From Paenibacillus vini (lineage in GTDB: Bacteria > Bacillota > Bacilli > Paenibacillales > Paenibacillaceae): a DNA stretch of 64,000 nucleotides. The DNA lies in assembly GCF_018403325.1 (NCBI RefSeq), contig NZ_BOSL01000012.1, positions 108,116 through 172,115 on the forward strand, given 5' to 3'. The notes beneath the pieces were generated by a model. The model ran no database searches, was not told where the DNA came from, and was given only the letters and a program-made list of their open reading frames with translations. The translations under genes and the position numbers were made by a program. Shown here piece after piece: positions 57,896-64,000 of the stretch (positions within the stretch are counted from its first letter, which is position 1; each line of letters begins with the position of its first letter).

Positions 57896-59740
57896 ATGGC
57901 GGAACTGAAAACACCCCTGAATTTGCAGGGCAGACGGGCCCTGCAGCTCGCAGCTCGGACCAAAGGCTTCCGGCCAAGAAGGAGAAAGCGTAAGTTCATA
58001 GCTTGCCTGCTGGCAGCCGTTTTCCCCGGCTTGGGCCATCTCTATCTGAAAATGTTTTTGAAGGGCGCGGCTTTGATTTATTTCGTCCTGCTGGATGCCT
58101 CTGCGCTAATTTATTTTTCTTCGGTTCGATCCGGGATTAATGTTCCTTTTTTGATCTTATTAGGCCTGCTCATTCCAATAATCTATTTTTATAGCATTTA
58201 TGATGTTTTGCAATCTACCGATGTGATCAATGCGAAGATTAAACGGTCGGCGTCCGGGGAAGAAGCGGAACCCTCATTTGACGCCAACGGGACCCAAACG
58301 GGCACCGGGGCACGAAAAGGCGTATTAGCCGGCATCCTGCTGATATGCGGTGGGGCTGTTATTTTCCTGTTTCGCCAGAAGCCGCCTTGGCTCGAAGGAT
58401 TTATACATTGGTCCGCTGGATACACCGTATCGGGAGCTCTCATACTGACGGGAGCGATACTGATCTGGCGGGAGAGCCGTCGACATATTATCCGGACCGG
58501 ACGCTTTACAGCTTCCGCATTGATTATCGCAATCGGGATCTTGCTGCTAATTGACCGGGTTTCGGGACATGATCTGATTTGGCTGTTGCCGAAGTGGTGG
58601 CCGATTATTCTGGTGGCGGGCGGAGTAGAGCATATTATTGTGCTGATCTGGAACCGACGACATACATTGCGGCCTGAGCGGCGGATGCGTGTGGATCTAA
58701 GGGGGTTGCTGCTGTCGGTATGCATCGGATTGTCGGTCTTTGCCGTAACCCAGCAGGAGCAATATTTACACTTGTGGAATCGGGTCAGTCTGGATCTGGC
58801 GGCGGCCGGATCGGATTTCAGCAGCGAGGAAGGTTTTCATGTGGAGAAGCCCGCTCTGGAGGTTCCGATCGATCTGGATACCGAACAGATTAAAATCGAC
58901 GGCGTAAACGGTAATATCGAGGTCAGACGTGCAGAGGTCGAAGGCGTGATTATACGGGCTACCGTATGGGTCGACCAGATTCCGATGGAAGAGGCCGAGC
59001 CGGTTGCGGAGGAGACCTCCATCGATACGTCGGTAGGCAAAGCGCTGGCCGTTACGGTAAAAGATCGGACCTATGGAGCCTCGGGCAAACGACACCCTCG
59101 TGTCAATTTAACCGTTGTGTTGCCGGAAAACCGGTTCTTGGATATCGATATCAGTACTTCCAGCGGCGGAATTACCCTGACTGGCGTGCAAGCGCTGAAA
59201 CAGATCAAGCTGCAGACGGGTAACGGGAATCTGCGGATGTGGGATGTAGTCGGTGACGTATCCGCCAAGACTTTAAACGGGGATGCGGAATTATACCGGA
59301 TCTTTGGCGACGTCAATGTGGATACCCAAGGCGGCAACCTGAAGGCCAAAGGAATCAGCGGCAATGCTTCCCTTTCCACGATGGTCGGCGATATTTCCCT
59401 GGTTAATGCGCAAGGAGACATCAAAACGAGCACCAAGAACGGTAATATTAAAGTCGACGGCGCGCCGGCCGCATTGCAAGCCGAATCGCTTAACGGGAAA
59501 ATTCAAATTTCCGCGGATCAAATCGGCGGGGATTGGAGCGTATACAGCGCGGTGGGCGAGATGCAATTGGAGCTTCCCGACATGGGCGATTATAAGCTTG
59601 AAGGTTCCAGTGGTTATGGCGATATTGTTACCGATCTGCCCTTTATCGTGGAAAATAAAGAGATTAAGGGTGTTTTGGGCAGCGGGGAATATCAGATCAA
59701 GGTTGACGGCAACAGCAATCTAATTGTGACCAAAAGCTGA
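57896..59740 (+). CDS. Membrane protein with DUF5668-like helices and a DUF4097 beta-helix domain
   Basis: A ~614-residue protein. A basic N-terminus (RTKGFRPRRRKRKF) is followed by helices at ~40-110 ('LLAAVFPGLGHLYLKMFLKGAALIYFVLL', as in small TM-hairpin modules) and further helices at ~145-265 (LiaF/DUF5668-like 'LLLIDRVSGHDLIWLLPKWWPIILVAGGVEHII'). Residues ~300-614 are a DUF4097-type repeat domain ('IDGVNGNIEVRRAE', 'DISTSSGGITLTGV', 'KLQTGNGNLRMWDVVGDV', 'KTLNGDAELYRIFGDVNVDTQGGNLKA'). Such proteins act in envelope-stress sensing or adhesion. The start is uncertain: this ATG directly abuts GAAGGGAG, and earlier ATGs at 57827 and 57863 have no site and may lie in the promoter region. 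Confidence 0.75.
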   Translation: MAELKTPLNLQGRRALQLAARTKGFRPRRRKRKFIACLLAAVFPGLGHLYLKMFLKGAALIYFVLLDASALIYFSSVRSGINVPFLILLGLLIPIIYFYSIYDVLQSTDVINAKIKRSASGEEAEPSFDANGTQTGTGARKGVLAGILLICGGAVIFLFRQKPPWLEGFIHWSAGYTVSGALILTGAILIWRESRRHIIRTGRFTASALIIAIGILLLIDRVSGHDLIWLLPKWWPIILVAGGVEHIIVLIWNRRHTLRPERRMRVDLRGLLLSVCIGLSVFAVTQQEQYLHLWNRVSLDLAAAGSDFSSEEGFHVEKPALEVPIDLDTEQIKIDGVNGNIEVRRAEVEGVIIRATVWVDQIPMEEAEPVAEETSIDTSVGKALAVTVKDRTYGASGKRHPRVNLTVVLPENRFLDIDISTSSGGITLTGVQALKQIKLQTGNGNLRMWDVVGDVSAKTLNGDAELYRIFGDVNVDTQGGNLKAKGISGNASLSTMVGDISLVNAQGDIKTSTKNGNIKVDGAPAALQAESLNGKIQISADQIGGDWSVYSAVGEMQLELPDMGDYKLEGSSGYGDIVTDLPFIVENKEIKGVLGSGEYQIKVDGNSNLIVTKS

Positions 59741-59788
59741 ATTCATACAAATTGTAAATAATCCGGCCTTGTACAGGTTGTTCGTTCG

Positions 59789-59818
59789 TTGACAAAAGAA
59801 ATATGATAAAAGTACAAT
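59789..59818 (+). promoter_or_regulatory. Sigma-A promoter of perR with overlapping palindrome
   Basis: TTGACA, 18 bases, TACAAT. The -10 is the left arm of the inverted repeat TACAAT-GAAA-ATTGTA (59813-59828), a plausible operator for autoregulation, though its spacing differs from a classic 7-1-7 PerR box. Confidence 0.65.
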
Positions 59819-59864
59819 GAAAATTGTAAGGATTCTAATCTGTATTTTTAAGGCGGTGGACATA

Positions 59865-60290
59865 ATGGCTACTCGCGTACAGCATGCGCTTGATCAGTTG
59901 AAAAACAACGGTGTACGCATTACGCCGCAGCGCCATGCCATTCTAACGTATCTCTTGGAGTCGATGGGACACCCGACCGCGGATGAAATTTACCGGGCCT
60001 TGGAGCCCCGTTTCCCAAATATGAGCGTGGCTACGGTATATAACAATCTCAAAATGCTGATTGAAGCGAATATGGTCCGGGAGCTGACTTACGGCGATAA
60101 TTCCAGCCGTTTTGATGCCGATGTATCGGATCATTATCATATCGTTTGCGAGATGTGCGGCAAGATTAAGGATTTCTCATATCCTTCCTTATCCGATGTA
60201 GAGCGTAAAGCGGAGGAAATGACCGGTTTTGTGGTCCATGGACACCGTTTGGAGCTGCACGGAGTTTGTGAAACCTGCCGTAATCAATAA
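59865..60290 (+). CDS. perR: Peroxide-responsive Fur-family repressor PerR
   Basis: A 141-residue Fur-family regulator: N-terminal winged helix 'NNGVRITPQRHAILTYLLESMGHPTADEIYRALEPRFPNMSVATVYNNLKMLIEANMVRELTYGDNSSRFDADVSDHYH'. Structural zinc pairs C-x2-C are in 'CEMCGKI' and 'CETC'. The regulatory-site residues (His in 'HPTADE', Asp/His in 'RFDADVSDHYH') match PerR, which senses peroxide by metal-catalysed His oxidation. Synteny with ygzB and ygxA before an rrn operon, as in B. subtilis, supports PerR over Fur or Zur. I chose the ATG behind AAGGCGGTGG. It may control the P1B-4 ATPase at 5804. Confidence 0.92.
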   Translation: MATRVQHALDQLKNNGVRITPQRHAILTYLLESMGHPTADEIYRALEPRFPNMSVATVYNNLKMLIEANMVRELTYGDNSSRFDADVSDHYHIVCEMCGKIKDFSYPSLSDVERKAEEMTGFVVHGHRLELHGVCETCRNQ

Positions 60291-60316
60291 TTTTAAATGA
60301 CCTGCGGGTTGTGGGA

Positions 60317-60356
60317 AACGTGCGGGATTCCTTCGGGAATTCTTCACGTTTTTATT
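60317..60356 (+). terminator. Terminator of perR
   Basis: AACGTG and CACGTT flank an inner GGATTCC/GGGAAT stem, followed by TTTTATTTTT. Confidence 0.75.
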
Positions 60357-60381
60357 TTTAAGGAGAGAGGTATGGCTGTCG

Positions 60382-62106
60382 ATGAGTAGAAGAGAGGTAC
60401 ATGCTAGACACAGGCGCAAGGGCCGCGGGAAATGGTGGCTCGCGCTGATTGTTATTGTTGCCGGAGCGTACTGGTTTTCTTCGCAATATTTACCGAACCG
60501 CGAGCATATTGATCCCGAGTGGAAGGGCACTTATGATAAACCTGTTTTTATAAAGGGAGAGATTTTGGACGGAACGGCGATCGGTCAGGGAGACGGACTA
60601 AAATTGCCGCTTCCGATAGTACAGTCAGTTGTTGACCCCAACATTCGCTATGAGCAGGACAGTCAGACGGTGATTTTGACGACCCCGAAGAAACTGGTAT
60701 TGCTAAAAACGGATGAGAAGACAGGGAAAATCAACAATAAGCCGGTGAGTTTGCGGTTTGCGCCTGAGGAAAAGGATGGAGTCCTGTATCTGCCGGCTCA
60801 TCTGCTCGAAGAGCTTTATGGTATGGAAATCCATGAAGACGCGGGTTCGGGCTCTGTAATTCTTATGAAGCCGGGAGAAAGTCTGGAGCATGCCAGCGTA
60901 AGGGAATCTTCGCGAAAAAAAGACTTTACCGTTCCACTGCGTGAAGACGGCAGCATTCATTCTCCGATCCTGGAGGATATGAAGCCGGGAACGAAGCTGC
61001 GTATTTTGGATACGATGGACGATTGGTATCATGTCCAGCTTTATAACGGATATACGGGTTTTGTAAAACAAAAGGATACGGTTGCGGGAGAGAACAGAGT
61101 TGTTCCGGAGCTTGAGCCCGTACTATCGCCTGCGAAGGAGAAATGGCATTCCAAAGCGATTAATATGACTTGGGAGGCAGTTTATCAGGTTGCGCCTAAG
61201 CCTTCCTCCATTGGAAAGCTCCCCGGTGTCAACGTGGTCAGCCCGACCTGGTTTTCTTTGATAGACGGTAAAGGCAATGTCAAAAGCAAGGCCGATCCTG
61301 CTTACGTTAAGTGGGCGCACGGGCAGGGGATGCAGGTATGGGGATTGTTCAGCAACAGCTTCGAGCCCGAATTGACCACTGAGGCGTTGTCGAGCTTCGA
61401 AAATCGGATGACTACTATTTTGCAGATGCTTCACTATGCTCAGCTCTATGATCTGGATGGCATCAATATCGATTATGAGAATGTCCATACAAAAGACGGG
61501 CCGAATCTGACCCAGTTTATGAGGGAATTAAGACCGCTTGCCATGGAATACGGGTTGGTGGTATCCATCGACGTAACGCCGAAATCAAACAGCGAAATGT
61601 GGTCGGCCTTCCTGGACCGCAGGGCGCTTAGTGAAAGCGTCGACTATATTATTTTGATGGCCTATGACGAACACTGGGCTGCGAGCCCTGTTTCAGGTTC
61701 CGTTGCTTCACTGCCATGGGTGCGGTCTTCCGTCACCCGGATTTTGGAAGAGGATGATGTATCCCCTGACCAGTTGATTCTTGGGATCCCGTTATACACG
61801 CGGGTGTGGACCGAAACGGAGAAGGATGGACAAGTCGAAGTTAAATCCAAGGCCATCGGCATGAAAAAAGCACAGGACATTATTAAAGAAAAGAAACTCA
61901 GTCCGAAGCTTTCGGAAGAAACCGGCCAGAATTACGTGGAATATAAGGAGGACGGCGCTCTGAACCGGATTTGGCTGGAGGATGCTGAGTCGCTGACCCG
62001 CAGGGTCGATCTGGCCCAGAGTCTCGGTTTAGCAGGTGTCGCCACATGGACGCGCGGATTTGCCTCCGAGCAGGCATGGGAAGTACTGAAGGAGATTTCT
62101 AAATAA
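60382..62106 (+). CDS. Membrane-anchored GH18-family glycoside hydrolase with SH3 domain
   Basis: A 574-residue protein. A basic N-terminus and membrane anchor (~17-35) are followed by a ~130-residue domain like the stalk of copper-amine-oxidase-N modules ('VQSVVDPNIRYEQDSQTVILTTPKKLV'). An SH3b domain is at ~180-235 ('VPLREDGSIHSPILEDMKPGTKLRILDTMDDWYHVQLYNGYTGFVKQ'), then a GH18 barrel (~265-570). The catalytic DxxDxDxE motif is 'DLDGINIDYEN' with Glu366, and 'YDEHWAASPVSG' closes the site. Relatives include spore cortex and cell-wall N-acetylglucosaminidases (YdhD/SleL type). RBS: AGGAGAGAGG; a five-codon ORF (ATG at 60372) lies between it and this start. Confidence 0.88.
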   Translation: MSRREVHARHRRKGRGKWWLALIVIVAGAYWFSSQYLPNREHIDPEWKGTYDKPVFIKGEILDGTAIGQGDGLKLPLPIVQSVVDPNIRYEQDSQTVILTTPKKLVLLKTDEKTGKINNKPVSLRFAPEEKDGVLYLPAHLLEELYGMEIHEDAGSGSVILMKPGESLEHASVRESSRKKDFTVPLREDGSIHSPILEDMKPGTKLRILDTMDDWYHVQLYNGYTGFVKQKDTVAGENRVVPELEPVLSPAKEKWHSKAINMTWEAVYQVAPKPSSIGKLPGVNVVSPTWFSLIDGKGNVKSKADPAYVKWAHGQGMQVWGLFSNSFEPELTTEALSSFENRMTTILQMLHYAQLYDLDGINIDYENVHTKDGPNLTQFMRELRPLAMEYGLVVSIDVTPKSNSEMWSAFLDRRALSESVDYIILMAYDEHWAASPVSGSVASLPWVRSSVTRILEEDDVSPDQLILGIPLYTRVWTETEKDGQVEVKSKAIGMKKAQDIIKEKKLSPKLSEETGQNYVEYKEDGALNRIWLEDAESLTRRVDLAQSLGLAGVATWTRGFASEQAWEVLKEISK

Positions 62107-62113
62107 ATGAACA

Positions 62114-62154
62114 AAAAAACGGAAGCACAAGGAGAACTTGTGCTTCCGTTTTTT
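62114..62154. terminator. Terminator between the GH18 gene and ygzB
   Basis: A perfect 18-base-pair stem (AAAAAACGGAAGCACAAG and complement) with loop GAGAA and flanking A/T runs, usable in both directions. Confidence 0.92.
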
Positions 62155-62188
62155 ATTTGGCGTGAAACGCCGGACGATTTGGTTCGGT

Positions 62189-62560
62189 TTAACTTTTTGC
62201 TGCAGCATTCTGCTCTTCCACTTCTTCGGCCGTAATTGTGGCATGCGTTGGATCCAGCGTCAAAATCGTCTTGCAGAACATGCAACGGTCCGTTTTGCCC
62301 AGCATCTTCGTCAGCTTGCGGCATTCGGGGCACTCCAGCTGGACGGCGGAGGTCGACAGCATGCCGGCCCAGAAATAGATCGCTAGACTGGCCATCATCG
62401 CAACGAGTCCAATTACCAGTCCTACTCCGGCTACCACTTTTCCGGATTGGCCCCAGAAGACAATTCCCGCTGTGCCGAGTACCATCAGACCCATTCCTGC
62501 CATCGTCAGCAGCAAGCCCCATAATCGAAACTCATTGATTTTACTGGATTTGAAGAACAT
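62189..62560 (-). CDS. ygzB: YgzB-type DUF2614 zinc-ribbon membrane protein
   Basis: A 123-residue protein with two membrane helices (~13-33 and ~42-68). A zinc ribbon follows with C-x2-C pairs in 'LECPECRKLTKML' and 'DRCMFCKTILTL', then an acidic tail. N-terminus MFFKSSKINEFRLWGLLLTM and overall layout match DUF2614/YgzB, found next to perR in Bacillus. Function unknown. It is convergent with the GH18 gene and divergent from ygxA. Confidence 0.9.
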   Translation of the reverse strand: MFFKSSKINEFRLWGLLLTMAGMGLMVLGTAGIVFWGQSGKVVAGVGLVIGLVAMMASLAIYFWAGMLSTSAVQLECPECRKLTKMLGKTDRCMFCKTILTLDPTHATITAEEVEEQNAAAKS

Positions 62561-62678
62561 GTCGGATATACCTCAATTCTAAAATTTATTCTATGAAAAA
62601 TGGAAGAAGGAAACTTCATGGAAGCGTAGAACTATATTATAACGAATTGGCAGAAATACGCCAAGGCAGGAGGGTAAC

Positions 62679-63557
62679 GTGGAGCCAACCTTTTTTTCAT
62701 TTACGAATAAAGAGAAGAGCAGTCATCAGGCGATTGGAGCGGTCGGTTATCGTCATGCCGGAAACTCTTTTAACGGTTCGCTTTTGCATGACTTCGAGCT
62801 TCTTGTGCTGGTGATTTGCGACGAAGCCGCCATTACTGACCTTAGGATAGAGCATTGTATAAGCGGAAGCATTCAATACCAAATGCGTTACATTGGAAAA
62901 GAAAATTTGAAACAGTGGGTAGTTGCCGGTGAAAACCGAGAAATCGTAAAGTGCTTCCTGCATGGAGAAGTTATTTGGGATGTGGGTGGAGAGGTGGCCA
63001 GACTGCGTAACGAACTGACCGGTTTCGGGGACAGTATGAGAGAGCGGCGGAAGCTGAAGGAGTTTGCCGGGTTCCTCCGTACTTACGTAGAGGCTAAGCA
63101 GTACGCCCAAGAAAAGGACTTTATGGACGCATACTACTCCGTGCTGCAAACGCTCAAGCATTATGCGCGCATTGAGTTGATCGATCAAGGAATCGTTCCG
63201 GAGAGCAGTGTTTGGGATCAGCTCCGTTCGTTAAATACGGTGGCTTATAAATTATTCGACGAGCTTGCGGATAGTAAGGAAACTTTAGAACAGCGAATTG
63301 AATTGGTGTTGCTCGCCTGCGAATTCTTTGTCATGTCCCGGATGGAGGATTGCTGTTCCGTGCTGTTGAGAGCTTTGAGGAGCCGGAAAGAGGCCTGGAG
63401 TATTCAGGAATTAATAGCTTTACCTGAAATGGCTCATGTTAAGGAAGAACTGCCAATGGTCATTAGGAAATTGGTCTACAGATCTCTGGTTAAACAAACA
63501 ACGTCTCTTACGGGGGATAGATGGGGCGAGACTCGCGAAATCCGGTACTGGGCTTGA
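62679..63557 (+). CDS. ygxA: YgxA-type nucleotidyltransferase-like protein
   Basis: A 292-residue protein. The N-terminal ~110 residues resemble a nucleotidyltransferase fold ('AIGAVGYRHAGNSFNGSLLHDFELLVLVICDE', with an acidic pair where the G-S...D-x-D motif would lie) and the rest is helical ('FAGFLRTYVEAKQYAQEKDFMDAYYSVLQTLKHYARIELIDQGI'), like a HEPN/KNTase C-terminal bundle. In B. subtilis ygxA precedes the rrnD operon, as here. Substrate unknown. It starts at GTG behind AGGAGGGTAAC. Confidence 0.88.
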   Translation: MEPTFFSFTNKEKSSHQAIGAVGYRHAGNSFNGSLLHDFELLVLVICDEAAITDLRIEHCISGSIQYQMRYIGKENLKQWVVAGENREIVKCFLHGEVIWDVGGEVARLRNELTGFGDSMRERRKLKEFAGFLRTYVEAKQYAQEKDFMDAYYSVLQTLKHYARIELIDQGIVPESSVWDQLRSLNTVAYKLFDELADSKETLEQRIELVLLACEFFVMSRMEDCCSVLLRALRSRKEAWSIQELIALPEMAHVKEELPMVIRKLVYRSLVKQTTSLTGDRWGETREIRYWA

Positions 63558-63605
63558 GTGTAACCGAGTGCAATATTTTCCCATTTTAATTTTGTGCAAA
63601 AGTGG

Positions 63606-63633
63606 TTGACTGCTAAGTTCATTCTGTGATAAA
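63606..63633 (+). promoter_or_regulatory. rrn promoter P1
   Basis: TTGACT, 16 bases, GATAAA with an upstream TG (TGTGATAAA). It lies about 240 bases before the 16S gene. Confidence 0.65.
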
Positions 63634-63713
63634 TTAGATCTCGCCCCTGAAAGACAAGGTGCTGATAAAACAAGTCGCCGATCACACGATCGAAAAACTT
63701 GAAAAAAAAGTTC

Positions 63714-63743
63714 TTGACTTAAACGAGGCAAACATGGTATATT
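63714..63743 (+). promoter_or_regulatory. rrn promoter P2
   Basis: TTGACT, 18 bases, TATATT, followed by a leader with TCTTTGAAAACTGAAC, a sequence commonly found before 16S genes in Bacillales. Confidence 0.8.
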
Positions 63744-63875
63744 ATAAAGGTCGCTGCTGAAACAATGACAACGACGAAATGAATGAAGTTGATCTTTGAA
63801 AACTGAACAACGAGTGAGTATTAAATAGAGAAATTAATTTTTCTCGTCAGTTTCAAAATGAGCAAGTCAAACACT

Positions 63876-64000
63876 TTATTGGAGAGTTTGATCCTGGCTC
63901 AGGACGAACGCTGGCGGCGTGCCTAATACATGCAAGTCGAGCGGACTTGATGGAGTGCTTGCACTCCTGATGGTTAGCGGCGGACGGGTGAGTAACACGT
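63876..64000 (+). rRNA. rrs: 16S ribosomal RNA, 5' part
   Basis: The gene begins around TTTATTGGAGAGTTTGATCC, with the universal AGAGTTTGATCCTGGCTCAG site, 'GACGAACGCTGGCGGCGTGC' and the V1 hairpin ending in AGCGGCGGACGGGTGAGTAA. It runs off the right edge of the window. The V1 region (GCGGACTTGATGGAGTGCTT) is of the Paenibacillus type. Confidence 0.97.

Noticed and set aside
60372-60389. Five-codon ORF (Met-Ala-Val-Asp-Glu) between the ribosome binding site and the GH18 start
   Set aside because: It could be a leader peptide, but it is so short that the ribosome binding site serving the GH18 start with an 11-base spacer is the simpler reading.

Overview
The window is about 64 kb of a low-to-medium GC, endospore-forming Firmicute, almost certainly Paenibacillus or a close relative in Paenibacillaceae. 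The evidence is the 5' end of a 16S rRNA gene at the right edge, strong AGGAGG-type ribosome binding sites with ATG/GTG/TTG starts, a gene set seen in Bacillus/Paenibacillus (perR, ygzB, ygxA beside an rrn operon; gatCAB; a sigY-yxlCDEFG-type operon; yyaC; a cyanide-insensitive ythAB-type bd oxidase), and several families of short intergenic repeats.

Layout. 1-4.0 kb: end of an ECF sigma/ABC-2 transporter operon. 4.2-9.2 kb: O-acetylhomoserine sulfhydrylase, a Fe-type P1B-4 ATPase behind Fur-like boxes, thioredoxin reductase and a glutaredoxin. 9.4-14.2 kb: a secreted transglutaminase-like protein, an amino-acid permease, a small promoter-ORF-terminator unit and a CvfC/YpgR-type HEAT-repeat protein. 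14.4-18.1 kb: a bd oxidase operon with a 33-residue third subunit, then an MBL-fold hydrolase. 18.1-19.4 kb: a non-coding repeat-rich gap. 19.4-26.5 kb: ABC-F protein, CDF transporter, SH3-NlpC/P60 hydrolase, small secreted and membrane proteins, DUF948 protein.

26.6-39.4 kb is the centrepiece: a sigma-B general-stress locus in RsbK/RsbY/RsbM style. It has a response-regulator PP2C phosphatase, a 1,221-residue hybrid kinase with three receivers, a CheR-type methyltransferase, a second soluble hybrid kinase, then RsbV, RsbW and SigB, followed by a CorA-type transporter. Four sites matching a sigma-B promoter (G[A/T]TT.., exactly 14 bases, GGGT[A/T]A) lie upstream of rsbV itself, a yflT-type stress gene, a DUF948 gene and a pirin gene. 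The module and part of its probable regulon therefore sit together. A YtxH-type protein and two other small proteins are also next to it.

39.4-49 kb: YyaC-type sporulation protein, alpha/beta hydrolase, a second repeat-rich gap (41.2-42.05 kb: 9-bp minisatellite, a palindromic repeat array and a 206-bp element with 12-bp terminal inverted repeats), DUF6483-like protein, methyltransferase, a GC-rich O-antigen-ligase-like membrane protein, DedA, thioredoxin-like and MBL proteins. 49.2-52.3 kb: SigY-type ECF sigma operon with anti-sigma proteins, PLDc_N-type protein and ABC transporter, behind a matching autoregulatory promoter. 52.4-57.7 kb: MgtC-like protein, small proteins and gatCAB. 57.8-64 kb: DUF4097 membrane protein, PerR, GH18 protein, YgzB, YgxA and an rrn operon with tandem promoters.

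All functional calls come from reading motifs and context; no search was run. Starts were moved from the longest reading frame where a ribosome binding site or family alignment favoured an internal codon.
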